From Acidobacteriaceae bacterium (GTDB lineage Bacteria > Acidobacteriota > Terriglobia > Terriglobales > Acidobacteriaceae): a DNA stretch of 34,572 bases. The DNA lies in assembly GCA_003140785.1 (NCBI GenBank), contig PLKY01000255.1, positions 1-34,572 on the forward strand, given 5' to 3'. Under the pieces are notes generated by a model. The model ran no database searches. It had not been told where the DNA came from and was given only the letters and a program-made list of their open reading frames with translations. Below are positions 17,428-26,781 of the stretch, piece by piece. Each line of letters begins with the position of its first letter. Positions within the stretch are counted from its first letter, which is position 1. The position numbers and the translations under genes were made by a program.

Positions 17428-18624
17428 TTACCCAGCGGCGGCGCTCATCCGACGCGCCACGATCGTTTCATACGCTGCATACACCCCATCAAACACAGAA
17501 TCCCAGCTAGCCGTGAGTGCGTAGGCCCGTGCGGCCTTGCGCATGGCCGCGTGCTTGGCGGGGTCGCCCAGAATGCTGGCGACTGCCGTAGCGAACTCCG
17601 CGTCGGGCACGATGCGGCCGGTTTCGCCGTCGCGCACAATCGTCTTCGGCCCCCCATCGGGCGTCACCACCGCCGGGACGCCGCTGGCCAGTGCCTCCAG
17701 CACCACGTTGCCGAAGGTGTCGGTATGCGACGGGAAGACGAAGAGATCCATGTTCGCATAAGCCTCAGACAGCGCTTCCCCGCGCAGAACACCGGTGAAC
17801 TCCGCGCGGCGCAGGCGCCCGCGCAGCCACGCTTCATCGCCACCGTGACCGACGATGAGAAAACGAAAGCTTTGGTGGCCCATTCGTTCGAGCTCGTCCT
17901 GCACCTGCACCAGGCCTGCAATGTTCTTCTCAACCGAGAGGCGGCCGACAAATCCGAGCACCTGATCGCGATCGTCGTCTGGGCGGTTGCGTTTCGCGGG
18001 ATGGAAGAGATCCGCGTCGACGCCGCGCGGCATCAGGAAGCACGGGCGTTCAGTCATCTGCTCAAGGCGCCGGCAGAGATCCGGATTGGGAGCGAACAGC
18101 ACCTGCGCCACGGAGTAAAACCTGGCAGCGGCCGCCATCGCCAAGTCCTCAATCGTCTGGCCTGTCGCAGCCGAATGGCGCGCAGGCAGAAGGCGCAGAA
18201 ACCACTCCGAACGACGCGCCGCATACTCGTGCACATTGGTGTGCCAGCTTGCAGCCAGCGGCAGGCCCAGGTAACTTGCAAGCCCTGCACCGAGCATGCC
18301 TACTTCGCTTGGCCCCGTGATGTGAATCAGGTCGGGCTTGAAGCGCTCCAGCACTTCCTCAATGAATGGAATATGACGCAGATATGCGGGATCGAAGCGA
18401 AGATCCTTTTCTAATGCAAAGGATAGGATGCCGCGCGGCAACTCCAGTGTCCAAACATTGCCTTCTTCGATGATTGCCTGCGTGCGGTCGCCGGCTCGCA
18501 CGCATAAGAACGGCAGGTTGCGCCGGCGCGCGAATGCCTCAAAGTGGCGACTGGTGTGGGCGACCCCATTCACTTCATGGAAGGAGTCAGGAAAGTACGC
18601 CACGCGCGGCACAGATGCGTTCAT
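17428..18624 (-). CDS. Glycosyltransferase family 4
   Basis: VNGVAHTSRHFEAFARRR N-terminal acceptor loop, LGFVGRLSVEKNI, FPSHTDTFGNVVLEALASGVPAVVTPDGGPKTIV. Confidence 0.9.
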   Translation of the reverse strand: MNASVPRVAYFPDSFHEVNGVAHTSRHFEAFARRRNLPFLCVRAGDRTQAIIEEGNVWTLELPRGILSFALEKDLRFDPAYLRHIPFIEEVLERFKPDLIHITGPSEVGMLGAGLASYLGLPLAASWHTNVHEYAARRSEWFLRLLPARHSAATGQTIEDLAMAAAARFYSVAQVLFAPNPDLCRRLEQMTERPCFLMPRGVDADLFHPAKRNRPDDDRDQVLGFVGRLSVEKNIAGLVQVQDELERMGHQSFRFLIVGHGGDEAWLRGRLRRAEFTGVLRGEALSEAYANMDLFVFPSHTDTFGNVVLEALASGVPAVVTPDGGPKTIVRDGETGRIVPDAEFATAVASILGDPAKHAAMRKAARAYALTASWDSVFDGVYAAYETIVARRMSAAAG

Positions 18625-18678
18625 AACCCTGTTTTACACTTGCCGAAAAAACGGTTCGGACGAGATCGGATCAAAGCG

Positions 18679-19839
18679 TCAGGCCTCTTGTTCTCCAAGT
18701 GCCAGGCGCAGCTTTTGCGAGTCGCTCCACGCGATCCGAAGGCCGCCGGATACGGGCCCTTTGCCCAGCAACTGCACCATCGCGATGGTCCAGCCAATCG
18801 CACGCGGTGCGCGGCCTTTGGGCCAAATCTCTGTCAAGGGGCGAACCACACCCTGGGCATCGGGATGGTAAACGCGCTCGTCCCAGGTGCGCGAGCCCTG
18901 CGGAAACTCCGGATAATTGCGGATCGCGTCCATTGTCGACTGCAGGATGCGATGCTTCCACGGCTCCGCATATTGCGGCATGAAGAGCACGTTGCTCTTC
19001 TTCTGCCGGCGGATCTCATGGACGAATTCGGTAAAGCTGGTTGCGTCGGTCAGGTTGATGTTGGCGTTCGGTTCCACGCCGTGCCGGTCGCCCCCACTGA
19101 TCAACAGCATGTTCCACTGCGGGGCCAGGCACCGCACCGCGCGATTCTCATCCCAGTGGCGCAGGCCGTTCAGTTCCAGTGCGTGCAGCCATGTGCCGTT
19201 TTTCTGGATAAATTCGTTGACAAGGAATTCGTGTTTCTCTTGTCCGACGAGGTAGAGGTCCCACATCGGGTGGTTGAACACCACCAGGACATTGGGCTCC
19301 TGGTGCAGCGCGGCGAGAATTTGTGTGAGTTCACCATCGCTTGGATTGGCAGTGAAGTCTTCCAGCACGCGCATCCAGTCGGCGGCCCTGGCGCTTGGCA
19401 AATTATGGATGCCGAGATGGAACGACTGCACCCCCCCGTACGGAGCGCTCCATTCAACCGAAACGGGAATGGTGCGGGCGCTGGGTACCGTGCGCAGAAG
19501 CATCGGCGCCTTGATGTTGTCGTGATCGGTGATCGACACCATGGGAGCCACATCGAGATTCTCGATTTGCCGGCTCTCGAGATCGTAGGCCAACTTGGGC
19601 GTCATCGGCGGCGTCCAGTAACTCTTCGCGTAGTCGATGCAGACTCCATGAACTGATTTCGATCGACGTTCGAGTCGCGAAATCAATGGACGAATCAGCG
19701 GATATTGATTTCCCAGATTCGCCAGAAAGTCCAGTGTCTCCATGGATTGGTTGGTATGGCTATGGAGGGAAACGCCCGAACGAAATCCCTTTGCAGCCTT
19801 TTGGTCGAGCCACAAGTAGTTGATCGTAGAGTTTGCCAC
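18679..19839 (-). CDS. PHP-domain-like metal-dependent phosphoesterase
   Basis: SGVSLHSHTNQSMETLDF, SITDHDNIKAP and later His motifs (VVFNHPMWD, DRHG) resemble PHP active-site residues. Confidence 0.7.
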   Translation of the reverse strand: MANSTINYLWLDQKAAKGFRSGVSLHSHTNQSMETLDFLANLGNQYPLIRPLISRLERRSKSVHGVCIDYAKSYWTPPMTPKLAYDLESRQIENLDVAPMVSITDHDNIKAPMLLRTVPSARTIPVSVEWSAPYGGVQSFHLGIHNLPSARAADWMRVLEDFTANPSDGELTQILAALHQEPNVLVVFNHPMWDLYLVGQEKHEFLVNEFIQKNGTWLHALELNGLRHWDENRAVRCLAPQWNMLLISGGDRHGVEPNANINLTDATSFTEFVHEIRRQKKSNVLFMPQYAEPWKHRILQSTMDAIRNYPEFPQGSRTWDERVYHPDAQGVVRPLTEIWPKGRAPRAIGWTIAMVQLLGKGPVSGGLRIAWSDSQKLRLALGEQEA

Positions 19840-20124
19840 GTCCGCTCCTTTTTACCGCCACCCGGTCTACTGCCTGGTCCCGCGATCTGGCTGGAGTTTC
19901 TGTGCTTAGTATCCTCCGACTGCCGTCAATATCGCGTTAAGAGAGTGCGAATGTGGCTTCAATTGCGGAAAGAATCAATACAGTAACCAGAAATGCCAGT
20001 AAAACCCGATGTTTTCGGCTAAAACACGGAGAAAGCTGCACTCCAAAGTGTGCTTTCGGAAAGTCCAAGAAATTCCCGGCCAACGTGGTTGAGCACCATT
20101 TCCAGTGCACACGAGCGCTCGGGG

Positions 20125-20142
20125 ACCGCTTCGCGGTTTTTT
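20125..20142 (+). terminator. Orphan intrinsic terminator-like hairpin
   Basis: ACCGC-ttc-GCGGT followed by TTTTT on the plus strand; no recognised plus-strand gene upstream. Confidence 0.5.
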
Positions 20143-20158
20143 CAGGATTTGGGCGGAT

Positions 20159-21295
20159 CTAGCCGTTCGTTTTGGCCAATTCCGGCCCCAGGAAATCTTC
20201 GAGCGTCGAAGCCGGCATCAGTTCATTCGACGCGTGCTCGGCAGCCGCCTCGGGAATCAGGTAGTTCTCGGTGAGTCCTTTGCGCAGCATCTCGAAGGCT
20301 TCCTCCGGCGTGTCGGCAAACTGAAAGAGCTCGACATCCTTTGGCGAGATCGCGCCGGTCTCCACCAGCACTTCCAGGTTGAAGACGCGCCGCCAGTATT
20401 CCGGTCCATAGATGACGACTGTGATTTTCTTCGCCAGCTTATGCGTCTGCGCCAGCGTCAGAATTTCGAACATCTCATCGAGCGTGCCGAAGCCGCCCGG
20501 GAAGACAACCAGCGCCTTGGCCAAGTAAGCAAACCAGAGCTTACGCATGAAGAAATAGTGGAACTCGAAGTTGAGCGTTGGGGTGATGTACGGATTAGGA
20601 GACTGCTCGAAAGGTAGCTGGATGTTCATGCCGACGGTTTTGCCGCCGGCCTCGTGGGCGCCGCGATTGGCCGCTTCCATGATGCCGGGCCCTCCGCCCG
20701 AGGTGACTACGAAACGATGGCGGCGCGAGGGAATGGTCTTGGCCCAGGTGGTGAGCATGTGCGCGAGGCGGCGTGCGTCTTCGTAATAACGTGCCATTTC
20801 GACGGCCGCAACGGCACGCTTGCGCTGCAAGTCGGTCGCCTTGCCGGCGGCAATCTCGGGCGGCTTGGCCGGCTGCTCCTCACTCGGTGCGGGACGCGTC
20901 GACCCGGTGTTATCGAGAAGCTCCAGCTCGTGGTCAGCTTCTTCGCGGCCACGAAACCGCGCTGACCCGAAAAAGACCACCGTGTCCTGAATGCGCTCGC
21001 GGCGAAATCGCGCCAATGGCTCCATGTACTCGGCCACAATCCGAATCAGCCGCCCATCGGCGCTGTTAAGAAAGTTGGAATTTTCATAGGCCAGCGGGGC
21101 CGACGCGAGAGGCGGCGGCTGGCCGTTTCCAGGTAACTTGGCAACACCGTCAACGGCGGGTGTGGAGGGCAACGATGCGTTCTCAACCAGCGTTTCTGTC
21201 GTCTGTGTCTTGGGCGATGTAGGGCTGCTGCCCTCGGTTCGTGGAGAGCGATCTGCGCTTGCTGAGGAGGCTTCTTTGTTTTCTTGTTCGCTCAT
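20159..21295 (-). CDS. LOG-family (TIGR00730-type Rossmann fold) protein with extended N-terminus
   Basis: VTSGGGPGIMEAANRGA and VVFPGGFGTLDEMFE are LOG signatures. Confidence 0.9.
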   Translation of the reverse strand: MSEQENKEASSASADRSPRTEGSSPTSPKTQTTETLVENASLPSTPAVDGVAKLPGNGQPPPLASAPLAYENSNFLNSADGRLIRIVAEYMEPLARFRRERIQDTVVFFGSARFRGREEADHELELLDNTGSTRPAPSEEQPAKPPEIAAGKATDLQRKRAVAAVEMARYYEDARRLAHMLTTWAKTIPSRRHRFVVTSGGGPGIMEAANRGAHEAGGKTVGMNIQLPFEQSPNPYITPTLNFEFHYFFMRKLWFAYLAKALVVFPGGFGTLDEMFEILTLAQTHKLAKKITVVIYGPEYWRRVFNLEVLVETGAISPKDVELFQFADTPEEAFEMLRKGLTENYLIPEAAAEHASNELMPASTLEDFLGPELAKTNG

Positions 21296-21298
21296 GGC

Positions 21299-21658
21299 TT
21301 ACCCGTTTCTGTGGCGGAATGCATCCTTGAGCGCTATCCACAAATTCAACAACCCCAGCCCGGAAATAATGCCCCGTACGGCGCCATTGGCAGCATAGAT
21401 CGAGAGCGTCGGAAACTGGACGAAGAGCGGATTTTGATCCCAGAACAACGGCGACCAAGGCGCATAACAGACGGCCAATCCGATGTAGATCCGCAGCGTT
21501 ACACGCAGGAAAAGCTCTGCACGGATGAGCCATCGCGGAATTCGTTGCGGGGGATGGTCCGCCACCGACGCTCCAGACGGACCGCCAGCCAAGGAGCCAG
21601 GTTCAGGAGCCGGGCTCGCGGGCAAAGGATGCGATATCAATTCCGGCTGCTGAGACAT
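21299..21658 (-). CDS. Hypothetical membrane protein, 119 aa
   Basis: ORF 3 bp upstream of the LOG gene, same strand; hydrophobic segments. Confidence 0.65.
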   Translation of the reverse strand: MSQQPELISHPLPASPAPEPGSLAGGPSGASVADHPPQRIPRWLIRAELFLRVTLRIYIGLAVCYAPWSPLFWDQNPLFVQFPTLSIYAANGAVRGIISGLGLLNLWIALKDAFRHRNG

Positions 21659-21861
21659 TCGTCAATATGAACTTCTGGCGCGCGTCCATCGTCACTCGGC
21701 TGGAACGGGGAGGCCGTATTGAAACGGTATCACAGCGGAGAGCGGGCCAGACGCGCTCCTTCCACGCTGTCGAAACGATAGTTCAGTAACGGTATTGCCG
21801 GTTCATTCTGGTCGGCGTATTTTATTTGTGTGCGCGGATTTCTTCTCAGAGGAGCCAGCCC

Positions 21862-22434
21862 ATGAAGCGTGCCGTCCCAGTCGGAATCGCATTCATTTTC
21901 GCCGTTGCAACCTTAGCTGCGCAGACTACCGCGACTCCGCCCGCGAGCCGGGAGAATGCTCAGACTGCAACGAACTTCGTCCTTTATCTGCCCGCACCAA
22001 CTTGCCCAGTGAGCATGCATGCGTTGCACGGGGCTGGGACCGGTCTGGTTGCCGTGCACGGGGATCAACGAATGGCGGGCTTCTCGCAGCGGATCCATCT
22101 CATTCTCACTAATCCGAAGTCGACAAAGATCGCCGTCGCGAAGGTGAAGGTCTTTGGTCTTTCCGGTAAGAATCGCGTCGAACGGGCATCGGCCAATCAG
22201 CTTGGCCTTACGAATCAGCAACCCGCGTTCGACCTGACAAGGACCCTCGATGTCACGTTCACACCGGAAGGCGAAAGGGACGTTGCGACCGATCTGGTTC
22301 TACCCGGCTTTACGTCGGTCCTCTCGATTCAGTTGGAATCGCTCACCTACAAGGATGGTTCGACTTGGACCGTCGCCGGGCGGCAGGCCTGCCGCGTCGC
22401 ACCCGATCCCATGATGCTCGTCGCCGACCGGTGA
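21862..22434 (+). CDS. Exported hypothetical protein
   Basis: Signal peptide MKRAVPVGIAFIFAVATLAAQ; ATG at 21862 within ORF 21826..22434 preceded by a GAGG-like SD. Confidence 0.7.
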   Translation: MKRAVPVGIAFIFAVATLAAQTTATPPASRENAQTATNFVLYLPAPTCPVSMHALHGAGTGLVAVHGDQRMAGFSQRIHLILTNPKSTKIAVAKVKVFGLSGKNRVERASANQLGLTNQQPAFDLTRTLDVTFTPEGERDVATDLVLPGFTSVLSIQLESLTYKDGSTWTVAGRQACRVAPDPMMLVADR

Positions 22435-22464
22435 GCATATCTGCCTTTTCCATTGGAGATCGCT

Positions 22465-22842
22465 ATGCAGACCGATGTGTATGAACTCCACGGCCAGCGC
22501 ATTCTCGATTTGCCCGCCGAAGGGCCGCTTTTGCGTACCGGGCAAGATGCAAACGATCTGATTGGCGAAGCGAAAGCCGCAGGAGCCGGTCTTGTCGTTC
22601 TCCCGATCACCCGCCTCGATCCAGCATTTCTTGAATTGCGCAGCGGGATCGCCGGTGACATGGTGCAGAAATTTGTCACCTACCAGGTCGCGGTTGCAAT
22701 TGTCGGAGACACCAGTCCACTCGAGTCCGAAAGCAAATCTCTTCGCGACTTCATTCGCGAATCGAATCGGCGAGGCTCGGTCTGGTTCCTCGCCGATAAG
22801 GATGCACTACGTGAAAAGCTGAGCACGGGCAGCCGCGCATAG
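22465..22842 (+). CDS. DUF4180 domain-containing protein
   Basis: LRTGQDANDLIGEA...RLDPAFLELRSGIAGDMVQKFVTYQVAVAIVGD...SLRDFIRESNRRGSVWFL is characteristic of DUF4180. Confidence 0.85.
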   Translation: MQTDVYELHGQRILDLPAEGPLLRTGQDANDLIGEAKAAGAGLVVLPITRLDPAFLELRSGIAGDMVQKFVTYQVAVAIVGDTSPLESESKSLRDFIRESNRRGSVWFLADKDALREKLSTGSRA

Positions 22843-22868
22843 GAACTGGGCACGCGCCTGCCCATTCT

Positions 22869-23505
22869 TCAGAAACGGAAATACCCGCCAATCATCGGCT
22901 CGGCCGTGTGCGTAAACGCGTCGGTCGATGTATAGAGCCGCGTCGGGTCGGGCGCCTTGTAGAGGTTGCCGCGATATTGAAAGCGCAGCCCGAGATGCGG
23001 CACCAGGCCCCAGTCGAGCCCCGCACCATAGATGAATGTCGGCTTCGTCGCGGTGTCGGTCGAGCTTTGGTTGCCACTGGGGACATCGAACAGAAGCCCT
23101 ACGCCCGCGAGCGCGAAGGGCCGGAGATGAGCCAACCGCAAAGAGGCCACCCAATCGCCTGAAATCTCGTGCGCGTTGGCGGAGACGGAAGCCGGCGTAG
23201 GCGCGCCGCAACGGGGGCACAAGCCCGACAGGGCACACGTAACCGGACGCCTTATACACCTGGTTGGCGCGGTTGTAGGAGTAAGTGCCCTCGTAGCCGA
23301 TCAGCGGATTTGAAATGTGGCGCACTTCGATCATGCCGCCCGCAGCATTCGCTGGACTCTGTACCGTGCCGTTGCCGTTGCTGGTTCCGTTAAAGGCACC
23401 GTAGAGGCTCAATGCAACATCGGTCTGTGCAATGGCGATTTTGTTGCCGAGCGTGATGAGTGCGAGAAATAAGAAAACTGCACGAATCCATGAAATTCGC
23501 ATGAG
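22869..23505 (-). pseudogene. Outer-membrane beta-barrel protein interrupted by an apparent frameshift
   Basis: N-terminal half in ORF 22807..23574 (MRISWIRAVFLFLALITLGNKIAIAQ...NPLIGYEGTYSYNRANQVYKASGYVCP); C-terminal half in another frame, ORF 22869..23222 (GAPTPASVSANAHEISGDWVASL...HTAEPMIGGYFRF, terminal Phe). Confidence 0.7.
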
Positions 23506-23674
23506 GGTTTCCTGAGCTGCATCCGTTTGCGAGTAATTCAATCTCTTCCTGAAAGTCCGACTTTTCACCTGCAAGTTTTTTGACGCCCTCCCCGGAGTAA
23601 TGTTTTCATGCCGGAGACGTGTGTCGTGGTTTCACTGGCCTCGGAACTTCGCCGGGTTATTCTGTGAGGACTGC

Positions 23675-25450
23675 ATGAACCGACTCCTCTACGGCACACT
23701 TTTGGCCACGCTCACCGGCTCCTCGCTCTTCCTGTCGACGTATTTCACGGGCCAGGAGGGTTCAACGCAGGGGCTCGCCTACAAAGATGAGCAGCCTGTG
23801 CGTGCGCGTCACGGCATGGTGGTGAGCGTGCATCATCTGGCTGCCGACGCGGGGCTTGAAGTATTGCGCGAGGGCGGCAACGCGGTGGATGCGGCTGTAG
23901 CGACCGGTTTCGCGCTCGCTGTGGTGCATCCTGCGGCCGGTAATCTCGGCGGGGGCGGGTTTTTGCTGCTGCGCACACACGACGGCAAAGCCACCTTCAT
24001 CGACTATCGCGAGAAGGCTCCGCTGGCTGCTACGGAAACCATGTACCAGGACGCGCAAGGCAACGTGTTGCCCGCAACGAGCCTGCAATCGAGCGTGATT
24101 GGCTACCGTTCCATCGCGACCCCCGGCTCCGTGGCGGGCCTCGCCTACGCCGAACGCAAATACGGCAAGCTCGGCATTGCGCGCGTGATGGCTCCCGCGA
24201 TCAGGCTGGCGCGCGAAGGCTACGAGCTTTCAGCCGAGGAGGCGCACGAGCTCACCGATGAGGACCTGGCCAAATTCCCCGACTCGAAGCGCATCTTCCA
24301 GCGCGACGGCCAGCTTTACAAAGCCGGCGAAATCTTCAAACAGCCTGAACTGGCCCTGACGCTCGCACGCATTGCCACGGACCCCGATGATTTTTATCAC
24401 GGAAAAATGGCGCAGGAACTGATTAACGATTTGAAGCCGGGCGGCGCGCTGCTCGCGCTCGAAGACCTTGCCCATTACACGGTCGTCGAGCGCACGCCTG
24501 TCACGGGCACATTCCACAACTACACGGTTCTCAGCGCACCGCCGCCCTCTTCAGGAGGTGTAGTGCTGGTGAGCGCGCTGAACATTCTCGAAGGCTACGG
24601 TCTTGGTTCCCTCGGCGATCGCACCGCTGCCTCGATGCGTTTGATCACCGAAGCCTACCGTCGTGCCTACATGGATCGCGCGGACTACCTCGGCGATCCC
24701 GATTACAACTCCATTCCAGTGGCCGAACTCACTGCGAAGAAGTATGCAGAAGCATGGCGCGCAAGTATCGAGCCGAAAACGGCAACTCCCAGCACTTCGC
24801 TGCAACGGCCTCCGGGCTTTTTGCCGCCGGCTCCCACCACAACGGGCCATCGCCGCGCCGAATCGCAGGATACGACGCATTATTCGGTTGTCGATGGCGA
24901 AGGCAACGCAGTCTCGGTGACCACGACGCTCAATGACAGCTTCGGCTCACATGTCACCGCCGGGTCGCTCGGATTCTTGCTGAACGACGAAATGGACGAT
25001 TTTGCCGCGAAGATGGGCGTGCCGAATATGTTCGGGCTCATCCAGGGTCCGGCCAATGCGATTGCTCCCGGCAAGAGGCCGCTTAGTTCCATGACGCCGA
25101 CCATTATTTTGGAAGACGGCAGGCTCCGTTACGTGCTCGGCTCGCCCGGTGGAGCGCGCATTATCACGACCGTCGCGAATATTTTCCTGTCCGCGGCTGA
25201 AGGCGGTCTCAATATTCAACAAGCCGTGGACGCTCCGCGCTTCCACCATCAATATCTGCCCGACAAGCTGTATCTCGAGCCGGGCTTCAGCGAAGCCACG
25301 TTGAGCGACCTGCGTGCCATGGGTTACACGCTCGATATACGGAATGGCCGTTGGTCGAACGGCGAATGCATCGCCGTGGATCCAAAGACGGGCGAGTTGG
25401 AAGGCGGCCAGGCCCACCGCAGCCACTATGGCAAGGCGGCTGGCTACTAA
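23675..25450 (+). CDS. ggt: Gamma-glutamyltranspeptidase
   Basis: HHLAADAGLEVLREGGNAVDAAVATGFALAVVHPAAGNLGGGGF, TTHYSVVDGEGNAVSVTTTLNDSFGS (catalytic Thr), PLSSMTPTI. Confidence 0.95.
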   Translation: MNRLLYGTLLATLTGSSLFLSTYFTGQEGSTQGLAYKDEQPVRARHGMVVSVHHLAADAGLEVLREGGNAVDAAVATGFALAVVHPAAGNLGGGGFLLLRTHDGKATFIDYREKAPLAATETMYQDAQGNVLPATSLQSSVIGYRSIATPGSVAGLAYAERKYGKLGIARVMAPAIRLAREGYELSAEEAHELTDEDLAKFPDSKRIFQRDGQLYKAGEIFKQPELALTLARIATDPDDFYHGKMAQELINDLKPGGALLALEDLAHYTVVERTPVTGTFHNYTVLSAPPPSSGGVVLVSALNILEGYGLGSLGDRTAASMRLITEAYRRAYMDRADYLGDPDYNSIPVAELTAKKYAEAWRASIEPKTATPSTSLQRPPGFLPPAPTTTGHRRAESQDTTHYSVVDGEGNAVSVTTTLNDSFGSHVTAGSLGFLLNDEMDDFAAKMGVPNMFGLIQGPANAIAPGKRPLSSMTPTIILEDGRLRYVLGSPGGARIITTVANIFLSAAEGGLNIQQAVDAPRFHHQYLPDKLYLEPGFSEATLSDLRAMGYTLDIRNGRWSNGECIAVDPKTGELEGGQAHRSHYGKAAGY

Positions 25451-25808
25451 TCCGAGATCTGCGAAGACGAAAACGCGATTCCACCGTTTTCCACAGATTG
25501 GTCTGTATCGTCTGTCACAGCTTTTGTGGGTCCGATAGTACGAAAGTTGCATTACGTGCTCTCGCTCCTGCCGAGTTCCCGGCCGCACGATTAAGCGCTT
25601 CCGCCGAGTAAGAAAAACAGCCCAAAGAAATGGAGGATCGAGCCTTCATTTCAGACAGAAAACTGCACCAGGACTCGCGTTCACACCGCCAGAACCTTCG
25701 CGACCGTCGCGACGGGTTCGTGGAGTGAACCTGTCGTTTCCAGATGGACCTCGTTTGGAAGTCGAGCCGGGTGCCCTCAAAAGGAGCAGCCTGTACAGGA
25801 GGTTTCCC

Positions 25809-26768
25809 ATGTTCCCCCCCATCAAGCATGGATGGAGCAAGCCTTCCACTATCCTCTTCGCCTCGGAGTTTCCCGCAAACGAAAACGTCTTTGCGTTCGC
25901 CCTCGCCCAGGCCCGGGAGTCTTGCGCAGATCTCATTATTTTTCACGTGTACGAGGATTCCGGCTTAGCCGCAGGTACGAGTTCGGAAACGAGGCCCAGC
26001 GCCTACGCCGAAGCTCGAGCCGCGAGACGCCGCTTTGAGCACCTCGCCCAACGCGCCAGGGATCTTGGGATTCAATGCAGAGTCGTGGTCCGGCCTGGAT
26101 CGGCCGTTGATGAGATTCTCTCGTTCCTTGAAGGGCGAAAGATCGATCGTGTCGTCATGGGCGCTCATACTCCCGGCCCCATCGGCAAGTTGCTCGTGGG
26201 CTCAGTGGCGGAAGCTGTGCTCCGCAACGCCAGAGTGCCGGTCAACACTGTCGGCCCGTTCGTGGTTGAGAATTCCTATCGCAATTTCGCCACATGCACC
26301 ATCCTCTGTTCGGTCAGCACGCATGAGTCAGCTTCCTTGGTTGTGGCCTTTGCCGCGGAACTCGCCGACCGCCACGACGCTCGTCTGATTCTGCAACAGG
26401 CCATCCCACCCCAGGAATGCGTTGAGGTTCTGACTAATCGAAGCACAGCCCAGATAGAAGCGGACCTCCTCGCGTTGATTCCGCTCAAGCTGAGAAATAA
26501 GGTTAACGTCCAAACCATCGTCTCGATCGGAGATCCTACAGAAGAACTTCTCTACCAGGGAAGAGTCCAGCAGGCCAACCTGATTGTGCTGGGCGCACAG
26601 GGTGCCTCTCATTTTGCCGCCGTCACACGTGCCGGCCTCGTTTACAAAGTGCTGGCCTACGCGCGTTGTCCGGTGATCACGCTGTCGCCCCTGGTGTTGG
26701 CCGCGTCCGGAGCCGACCAGGGTATACCGCGCCACGACACTGTCAACTATATGGCAGGGGTAATCTAA
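25809..26768 (+). CDS. Universal stress protein, two tandem UspA-like domains
   Basis: TILFASEF...IDRVVMGAHTPGPIGKLLVGSVAEAVLRNARVPV and NLIVLGAQGASHFAAVTRAGLVYKVLAYARCPVITL (two Usp G-2x-G-9x-G(S/T)-like sites). Confidence 0.88.
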   Translation: MFPPIKHGWSKPSTILFASEFPANENVFAFALAQARESCADLIIFHVYEDSGLAAGTSSETRPSAYAEARAARRRFEHLAQRARDLGIQCRVVVRPGSAVDEILSFLEGRKIDRVVMGAHTPGPIGKLLVGSVAEAVLRNARVPVNTVGPFVVENSYRNFATCTILCSVSTHESASLVVAFAAELADRHDARLILQQAIPPQECVEVLTNRSTAQIEADLLALIPLKLRNKVNVQTIVSIGDPTEELLYQGRVQQANLIVLGAQGASHFAAVTRAGLVYKVLAYARCPVITLSPLVLAASGADQGIPRHDTVNYMAGVI

Positions 26769-26781
26769 CGAGGACCCTTTT

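Noticed and set aside
17551-18414. 287-aa plus-strand ORF
   Set aside because: Lies fully antisense to the well-supported GT4 glycosyltransferase; shadow ORF composition.
18544-19656. 370-aa plus-strand ORF
   Set aside because: Antisense to the PHP-like CDS, no domain signature; GC-rich codon-bias artefact.
19953-20162. 69-aa plus-strand ORF with several Cys/Lys residues
   Set aside because: No ribosome-binding support or family match and it reads through the terminator hairpin; more consistent with non-coding sequence.
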